A stretch of 10,096 nucleotides of DNA, taken from NCBI GenBank assembly GCA_900769075.1, contig CAAGFE010000074.1:1-10096 (forward strand). The letters run 5' to 3'. Both the position numbers and the translations under genes were made by a program. Source of the stretch: Clostridia bacterium (GTDB taxonomy: Bacteria > Bacillota > Clostridia > Christensenellales > Aristaeellaceae). Positions 6,337-10,096 of the stretch are shown here, piece by piece (position 1 is the stretch's first letter; each line of letters starts with the position of its first letter). Under the pieces are notes generated by a model. That model was not told where the DNA came from. It did not search any database and saw nothing but the letters and a program-made list of their open reading frames with translations.

Positions 6337-7458
6337 TCAGGGGGCGGAGGCGGCCAGTTCCTCCGCGAAGGAACAGATCCGTGCGGCGGCCTGGCCGTCC
6401 ATCAGGGCGTGCTGGCATTCCGCCATGCGGGCGCAGGCCTCCGGATCATCCAGCAAGCCAAGGGCCTGCGCGGCGATGCTGTGGGGGCTGGTGCACAGGA
6501 TGCTCATGCCATGGGCGCTGAAGTATTCCGCGTTGTACATCTCGCATCCGGGGATGGCGGAAGCGTGGAGCACCGGCACGCCGCATACCGCCGCTTCGGT
6601 GGAGGAAAGGCCGCCGGGCTTGGTGATGAACAGATCCGCCGCCCGCATGTACGCCGCCATCTGATCGGTGTAGCCCACCACGACGGTATGCCGGGGCGCG
6701 GCGGCTGTCAGCTGCTCGCAGAGCGCCCGGTTGCTCCCGCAGATAATGATCAGCCCCACGTCCTGACGATCCGCCACAGCGCCGATCAGGCTGTCAATCG
6801 CGTCGCGGATTTTGCCGCCGCCCATGCTGCCGCCGGTGATCAGGATGTACTTCCTGCCCTCCTCCAGGCGGAGCTGCGCGCGGGCTTCTGCCTTGCTCCG
6901 GGGCGCGGAGAACGCCCGGCTGGTCGGGATGCCGAAAGGGTGCAGCTTTTCCCCGGGAATCCCTCGGCGGACATAATCCTCCGCCAGGTCGGGCGCGGGG
7001 GTGATGTAGGCGTCGCAGTCCGTTTCCTCGGTGAAGGGAATGCACACATAATCGGTGGAAACAAAGACGGTTTTGGGGGTTTTGATGCCGCTATTCTTCA
7101 TGTTGGTCATGATTTCAGCGGGGTACAGGTGGGACATGAGCACCACATCCACGGGATGCTCGTCCAGGTAGGCAGCCATCACCGGAACCATGCTGCGGTT
7201 GGCAAAGTACACCGGGGAACGGCATGGCAGCGCCCGGTAGAGCTGCCCGGCGGTATATACGGCCCCGAACAGCCGCGGGGTCTTCTGCACCATGGATATG
7301 TAGAAATGGTTGATCCGCTGCGCCAGCTGATCGCTGTGCAGGGTGTAGGGGTTGAGCATCGTGGCATGATGCCCGCGAAGCTCCATTTCCTCCAGGAGGG
7401 CTCTGGCCGCAGAATCATGCCCGCCCCCGGTTCCGCAGGAGAGAATCAGTGCATCCAC
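6337..7458 (-). CDS. GT28/MGDG synthase-type glycosyltransferase (probable diacylglycerol glycosyltransferase)
   Basis: A 373-residue membrane-associated enzyme, likely moving a hexose from UDP-sugar to diacylglycerol to make glycolipid, as UgtP-type and MGDG synthase enzymes do. The N-terminal MGDG-synthase domain opens with ALILSCGTGGGH (residues 3-14), where GGGH is the acceptor-side loop. The C-terminal GT28 domain has ITGGSMGGG (207-215), TKPGGLSSTEA (279-289) and a Pro-Gly-Cys-Glu306 loop with Asn309, the nucleotide-sugar site. The start is taken as GTG at 7458: the homologous region begins there, no in-frame ATG lies between it and the plsY body, and it overlaps the plsY end by 13 bases. 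A purine-rich GGGGGT lies about 9 bases upstream. The frame stays open far upstream, but only as a shadow of plsY. MurG-like or other lipid acceptors cannot be excluded. Confidence 0.9.
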   Translation of the reverse strand: MDALILSCGTGGGHDSAARALLEEMELRGHHATMLNPYTLHSDQLAQRINHFYISMVQKTPRLFGAVYTAGQLYRALPCRSPVYFANRSMVPVMAAYLDEHPVDVVLMSHLYPAEIMTNMKNSGIKTPKTVFVSTDYVCIPFTEETDCDAYITPAPDLAEDYVRRGIPGEKLHPFGIPTSRAFSAPRSKAEARAQLRLEEGRKYILITGGSMGGGKIRDAIDSLIGAVADRQDVGLIIICGSNRALCEQLTAAAPRHTVVVGYTDQMAAYMRAADLFITKPGGLSSTEAAVCGVPVLHASAIPGCEMYNAEYFSAHGMSILCTSPHSIAAQALGLLDDPEACARMAECQHALMDGQAAARICSFAEELAASAP

Positions 7459-8093
7459 AGGATTTGCACCCCCATTGGCTCTCTTTCTTCCTTGCTGCTG
7501 AGCAGCTTCAGGACGATGAAAAAGGAAATGAGCAAAAAGCCGGCGGTCACAGCGAGCTGATCGGTCACGAAAAGCATGCCGATGGGTGCGCACAGGTAGG
7601 TGACCAGCGTCCGCTGGAAATGGGGCGTGATCCGCAGCACCACGGAGAAGAAGATGAACAGCGCCGCCAGGAGCACCGCAGGCTGCCAGTGGGGAAGCAG
7701 CCCCATCAGGCATCCGAAGGAAGCGGCGATGCCCTTTCCGCCCTGAAAATGATAAAAAACCGGCAGCACATGACCGATGACCGGCGCCGCGATGACCAGC
7801 GCCAGTGCCAGCCCGTCGGCAACCTCCTGGCGGGCCAGGGCGACATACAGGAACACGGGCAGGAAGCCCTTGAGCATGTCGCACAGGAGGGTCAGCGCGC
7901 CGCACCAGAAGCCGCCGAAGCGGAAGGCATTGGCCGTACCGGGATTGTGGTCGCGGCTGAGCTCGGTCAGATCTCCCGCCTTGAAGAGGCGCGCAAACAC
8001 CCGGGCGTACAGCACGCTTCCCGAGAAGTATCCAGCCAGGATATACATCAGCGCCCGCATCACCGGGCGCAGCACCATTGTCTCAACGCCCAT
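7446..8093 (-). CDS. plsY: Glycerol-3-phosphate acyltransferase PlsY family, variant motif 2
   Basis: A 215-residue inner-membrane protein expected to acylate glycerol-3-phosphate using acyl-phosphate, the first step of phospholipid synthesis. Motif 1 is SGSVLYA (24-30) and motif 3 is GHVLPVFYHFQGGKGIAAS (107-125), both PlsY-like. Motif 2, usually GSGNxGATN, reads DHNPGTANAF (48-57), so this is a divergent subgroup and may be a second PlsY paralogue. About five to six helices are visible. The start at 8093 is preferred because AAGGAG lies 7 bases upstream; the ATG two codons earlier (8099) is only 1 base from that site, and the ATG at 8147 lacks any site. It is first in a two-gene operon with the GT28 enzyme, which fits a membrane-lipid module. 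Confidence 0.88.
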   Translation of the reverse strand: MGVETMVLRPVMRALMYILAGYFSGSVLYARVFARLFKAGDLTELSRDHNPGTANAFRFGGFWCGALTLLCDMLKGFLPVFLYVALARQEVADGLALALVIAAPVIGHVLPVFYHFQGGKGIAASFGCLMGLLPHWQPAVLLAALFIFFSVVLRITPHFQRTLVTYLCAPIGMLFVTDQLAVTAGFLLISFFIVLKLLSSKEEREPMGVQILWMH

Positions 8094-8206
8094 CCTCATT
8101 CTCCTTCCTTTGTGTGCTTGATCCCGGGGACAGAACTGGCATCGCACCGCGGGTTTCGGTCTGAACCGGGCGATATATGGAGGAGTCTGCCCATGGAAGC
8201 AAGCCT

Positions 8207-8236
8207 ATTATACCACGGCGGCGGAGCGTTTGACAA
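8207..8236 (-). promoter_or_regulatory. Promoter of the plsY-GT28 operon
   Basis: Read on the minus strand: TTGTCA (8236-8231), an 18-base spacer and TATAAT (8212-8207). The leader to the plsY start at 8093 is roughly 105 bases. I found no strong structure in that leader. Confidence 0.8.
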
Positions 8237-8265
8237 CTCAACAAACGTTGATGTGCGCTGCGGAC

Positions 8266-8312
8266 AAAAAGCGCTGCTTCCTCCCCTGAAACCAGGAGGA
8301 CGGAAACAGCGC
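8266..8312 (-). terminator. Minus-strand intrinsic terminator with no intact upstream gene
   Basis: On the minus strand GCGCTGTTTCC (8312-8302) pairs with GGAAGCAGCGC (8281-8271) through 11 positions including one G-U, with further pairing inside (CCTG/CAGG). A five-T tract follows (8270-8266). The plus-strand side has no T-tract. It lies just after the stop codon of the short coding-like tail at 8440-8324. Confidence 0.82.
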
Positions 8313-8323
8313 GGTGGAACGGC

Positions 8324-8440
8324 TTATGCGTTTTCAGCCTCGGGCTTTGCTTCCCCCTCGGGGAAGATGATCTTGTTGACGAAGAAGAAGACGACCATGG
8401 AGACGCCGCCGTTGAGGACGGTGGTGCCGCATTTATTCAG
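8324..8440 (-). pseudogene. Probable 3' remnant of a membrane protein gene
   Basis: Thirty-eight codons ending in TAA (8326-8324) look like real coding sequence: third positions are mostly C or G, and the peptide has a hydrophobic helix (TVLNGGVSMVVFFFVNKIIF) followed by an acidic, alanine-rich tail (PEGEAKPEAENA). A strong terminator follows at once. No start codon with a ribosome binding site precedes it, and the frame further upstream runs into low-quality coding sequence and the MATE promoter region. The FFFVNKIIF pattern recalls the last helix of GtrA-type membrane proteins (Phe-x-x-Asn-Arg/Lys-x-x-Phe), but this is a weak resemblance. An alternative is a complete small membrane protein with an unusual start (the frame is open to 8533). 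Confidence 0.5.
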
Positions 8441-8463
8441 CCGGAGGGGCGATGATCCTCCGG
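8441..8463. other. Short hairpin upstream of the MATE promoter
   Basis: A perfect 7-bp inverted repeat CCGGAGG (8441-8447) / CCTCCGG (8457-8463) with a 9-base loop. No T-tract follows on either strand. It lies exactly where the coding-like quality of the minus-strand remnant stops. Function is unknown; it could be an operator, a scar or chance. Confidence 0.3.
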
Positions 8464-8526
8464 GGAGGAACGGCGAAGGCTGACGGAACCAGGACGAAAA
8501 AACCTGTTTCCGGGACATTTTGTGCA

Positions 8527-8555
8527 TTGTCAAGCGGGCAGGTCTGGTCTATAAT
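8527..8555 (+). promoter_or_regulatory. Promoter of the MATE gene
   Basis: TTGTCA (8527-8532), a 17-base spacer and a perfect TATAAT (8550-8555). The expected transcript start near 8562 coincides with a small stem-loop (GCGGACCC 8562-8569 with 8575-8583, one bulged base), which may stabilise the 5' end of the mRNA. Confidence 0.85.
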
Positions 8556-8610
8556 GGGGCGGCGGACCCACCAGGGGTGCCGCAGGGAAGATACGGAAAG
8601 AGGGCGCCGC

Positions 8611-9957
8611 ATGGCTAAGGACATGACAAAGGGCAGCATTCTGCCCCAGCTGACCACGTTTGCACTTCCGCTGATTCTGGGCAATCTGTTTCAGATCCTG
8701 TACAACGCGGCCGATTCCATCATCGTTGGTCAGTTTGTGGGGGACAATGCGCTGGCGGCGGTGGGCACTGCCGGGCCGATCATGAACATGGCCATCCTGT
8801 TCATCAGCGGCATGTGCATGGGCGCGGGCATCCTGATGAGCACGCTCTTCGGCGCGAAGGATATGGAGCGGCTGGAAAAGCAGATCAGCACGACGCTCAT
8901 CGGCGGATTGGTGTTTTCCCTGATGATCTCCCTGGGGATGATGGCGCTGGCGCGGCCCATCCTGACGATGATTCACGCGCCGGAGGAAATCATCGGCGAG
9001 GCCGTGGTATATCTGCGGATCGTCTTTATCGGCCTGATTTTCACCTTCATCTACAATTTCCTCGCCAACACCCTGCGCGCCCTGGGCGACAGCAGAACCC
9101 CGCTGTACTTTCTCATCGTCAGCGCCGTGCTGAACATCGTGGGCGATCTGTGCTTCGTGGTGGGGCTGGACTGGGGCGTGGCCGGCAGCGCGGTTTCCAC
9201 CGTCCTGTCCGAGGCGCTGTGCTGTTTGTGCTGCGCCATCTATGTCAAGCTGCGCGTGCCGCTGCTCTGCCTGGGCAAAAGGTGGCGGGTGTTTGAAAAA
9301 AGGCTGCTGTGGCGCACCTTCTCCTTCGGCTTGACCAGCGCGCTCCAGCAGATGTGCGTCCAGCTGGGCAAGATTCTGGTGCAGTCCATCATCAATGTGC
9401 AGGGCGTGGCGTTCATCGCCGCCTTCACGGCCATCAACCGCGTGGATGATTTCGTGCTCTCCCCCGAGCACAACATCGCCCATGCCACCACCACCTTCCT
9501 GGCCCAGAACCGCGGCGCAGGCAATGTGGAGCGCTTCAGGCGGGGCTGCGCCTGCGGCATTTTCCTGGAGGTTGTGTTCTCCCTGGCGGTCAGCCTGATC
9601 GTCTATTTCGCCGCCGAGCCCCTCATGCGCGCCTTTGTGCAGGAGGACAGCGTCGCCGTTGTCACCCTGGGCGTTTCCTATCTGAAGGTCATCGCCTTCA
9701 TGTACGTCATGCCCGCCATCACCAATATCGTCCAGGGGATTTTCCGCGGCCTGGGCGATTTGAAGGTCACGCTGATGAGCACCATCGCCAACATGGGCGC
9801 CCGGGTGATCGCCGCGCATCTCCTGATCAGCGTGATGAACCGGGGCTTTGCCGCGCTGGCCTGGTCGAATTTCTGGGGCTGGGTGGTCATGATGCTCTTC
9901 GAGGTGCCGCTGCTGGTGCGGAGCATGTCGAAGCTGCGCAAGGGCACGCTGCACTAA
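8611..9957 (+). CDS. MATE family multidrug/sodium antiporter
   Basis: A 448-residue inner-membrane protein with about 12 helices in two halves, expected to export cationic drugs or metabolites in exchange for Na+ or H+. The N-terminus shows the typical MATE opening (LPLILGNLFQILYNAADSII at 19-38, then VGQFVGDNALAAVG). The family signature NTLRALGDSRTPLYF (153-167) ends the first half, and its counterpart IFRGLGDLKVTL (377-388) is in the second half. Length is normal. The start at 8611 is chosen because the conserved N-terminus begins there, after a modest AAAGAGGG (8597-8604). An in-frame ATG at 8452 lies upstream of the promoter and is not used. It is a single-gene unit. Substrate cannot be deduced, and no neighbouring regulator gene is present. 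Confidence 0.93.
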   Translation: MAKDMTKGSILPQLTTFALPLILGNLFQILYNAADSIIVGQFVGDNALAAVGTAGPIMNMAILFISGMCMGAGILMSTLFGAKDMERLEKQISTTLIGGLVFSLMISLGMMALARPILTMIHAPEEIIGEAVVYLRIVFIGLIFTFIYNFLANTLRALGDSRTPLYFLIVSAVLNIVGDLCFVVGLDWGVAGSAVSTVLSEALCCLCCAIYVKLRVPLLCLGKRWRVFEKRLLWRTFSFGLTSALQQMCVQLGKILVQSIINVQGVAFIAAFTAINRVDDFVLSPEHNIAHATTTFLAQNRGAGNVERFRRGCACGIFLEVVFSLAVSLIVYFAAEPLMRAFVQEDSVAVVTLGVSYLKVIAFMYVMPAITNIVQGIFRGLGDLKVTLMSTIANMGARVIAAHLLISVMNRGFAALAWSNFWGWVVMMLFEVPLLVRSMSKLRKGTLH

Positions 9958-9970
9958 AACCGCATCCATC

Positions 9971-10005
9971 AAAAAACTCGCCTGTGCACGATTGCACGGG
10001 CGAGT
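9971..10005 (-). terminator. Terminator oriented for minus-strand transcription
   Basis: A 13-position stem (9976-9988 with 9993-10005, ACTCGCC-T-GTGCA against TGCAC-G-GGCGAGT, one wobble pair) with a CGAT loop. The A-run at 9971-9976 gives a six-T tail on the minus strand. On the plus strand the hairpin is followed by CAGCGTGTC, a poor tail. This suggests a minus-strand gene beyond the right edge of the window. Confidence 0.65.
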
Positions 10006-10014
10006 CAGCGTGTC

Positions 10015-10041
10015 AAAAAAGTGGCCAGAGGCCACTTTTTT
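10015..10041. terminator. Symmetric bidirectional terminator after the MATE gene
   Basis: AAAAAAGTGGCC (10015-10026) and its exact complement GGCCACTTTTTT (10030-10041) flank an AGA loop. The A- and T-runs make it functional on both strands. It is the likely end of the MATE transcript, 58 bases after the stop codon. Confidence 0.88.
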
Positions 10042-10055
10042 GAGATATGCGCTCG

Positions 10056-10096
10056 GTCACTGGTCGATCGGCCATCACTGAGCTATGCTCAGTGAC
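10056..10096. repeat. Overlapping inverted repeats at the window edge
   Basis: TCACTGAGC (10075-10083) and GCTCAGTGA (10087-10095) form a perfect 9-bp stem with a TAT loop. An upstream GTCACTG (10056-10062) can pair instead with the final CAGTGAC (10090-10096), so the two foldings exclude each other. No T-tract is visible before the window ends. It may be the edge of a dispersed repeat or of a structured leader. Confidence 0.4.

Noticed and set aside
7459..7905. Upstream extension of the glycosyltransferase frame
   Set aside because: The extra residues are a frame-shifted reading of plsY. The glycosyltransferase domain begins right at the GTG at 7458.
8094..8147. Upstream start for plsY at 8147
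   Set aside because: It adds 18 residues not expected in PlsY, and no ribosome binding site precedes it, whereas 8093 has AAGGAG at 7 bases.
8452..8610. Upstream ATG for the MATE gene
   Set aside because: It precedes the promoter at 8527-8555, and the added 53 residues do not match the family.
8530..10035. Minus-strand open frame of 501 codons
   Set aside because: Antisense shadow of the MATE gene with the same low-complexity composition. It also starts inside a terminator region.

Overview
The window looks like a chromosomal segment of a GC-rich Clostridia-type Firmicute, plausibly a gut commensal. The signs are G/C-rich third codon positions, strong AGGAGG-type ribosome binding sites before most genes, TTGACA/TATAAT-type promoters that stand out from the GC-rich background, and a gene set (DUF3783, YwaF-type membrane protein, BioY, PlsY plus a GT28 lipid glycosyltransferase, MATE pump, NptA-type Na/Pi transporter with PhoU domains) common in that group. 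No species can be named from the sequence alone. I see no phage, insertion sequence, CRISPR array, rRNA or tRNA.

Layout. Bases 1-140 hold a run of three perfect hairpins that looks like a dispersed palindromic repeat. A promoter at 193-221 then drives a tightly packed four-gene operon (249-3022): D-2-hydroxyacid dehydrogenase, DUF3783 protein, GNAT acetyltransferase and a pectinesterase without signal peptide, closed by a terminator at 3031-3075. A separate promoter (3142-3170) serves a Na+/phosphate cotransporter-like gene (3249-4916). Its terminator hairpin lies inside the last codons of the convergent YwaF-family membrane protein gene (5598-4921, minus). Divergent from that gene is bioY (5722-6252), with its own strong promoter and a bidirectional terminator shared with the next minus-strand operon.

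The minus operon plsY then GT28 (8093-6337) has a TTGTCA/TATAAT promoter at 8236-8207. The two genes overlap by 13 bases and the second starts with GTG. The first acylates glycerol-3-phosphate and the second probably glycosylates diacylglycerol, so together they form a membrane-lipid module. Between plsY and a plus-strand MATE efflux gene (8611-9957) lies a short minus-strand coding-like tail followed by a strong terminator, which looks like the surviving 3' end of a lost gene. The window ends with two terminator hairpins and a third, palindromic stretch cut by the window edge.

Most of the window is ordinary housekeeping, transport and lipid metabolism. I do not see a convincing new multi-gene system. 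The items most worth a second look are the orphan gene tail with its terminator, the divergent PlsY motif coupled to the GT28 gene, the terminator embedded in a coding end, the pectinesterase that appears cytoplasmic, and the two structured regions at the window edges.
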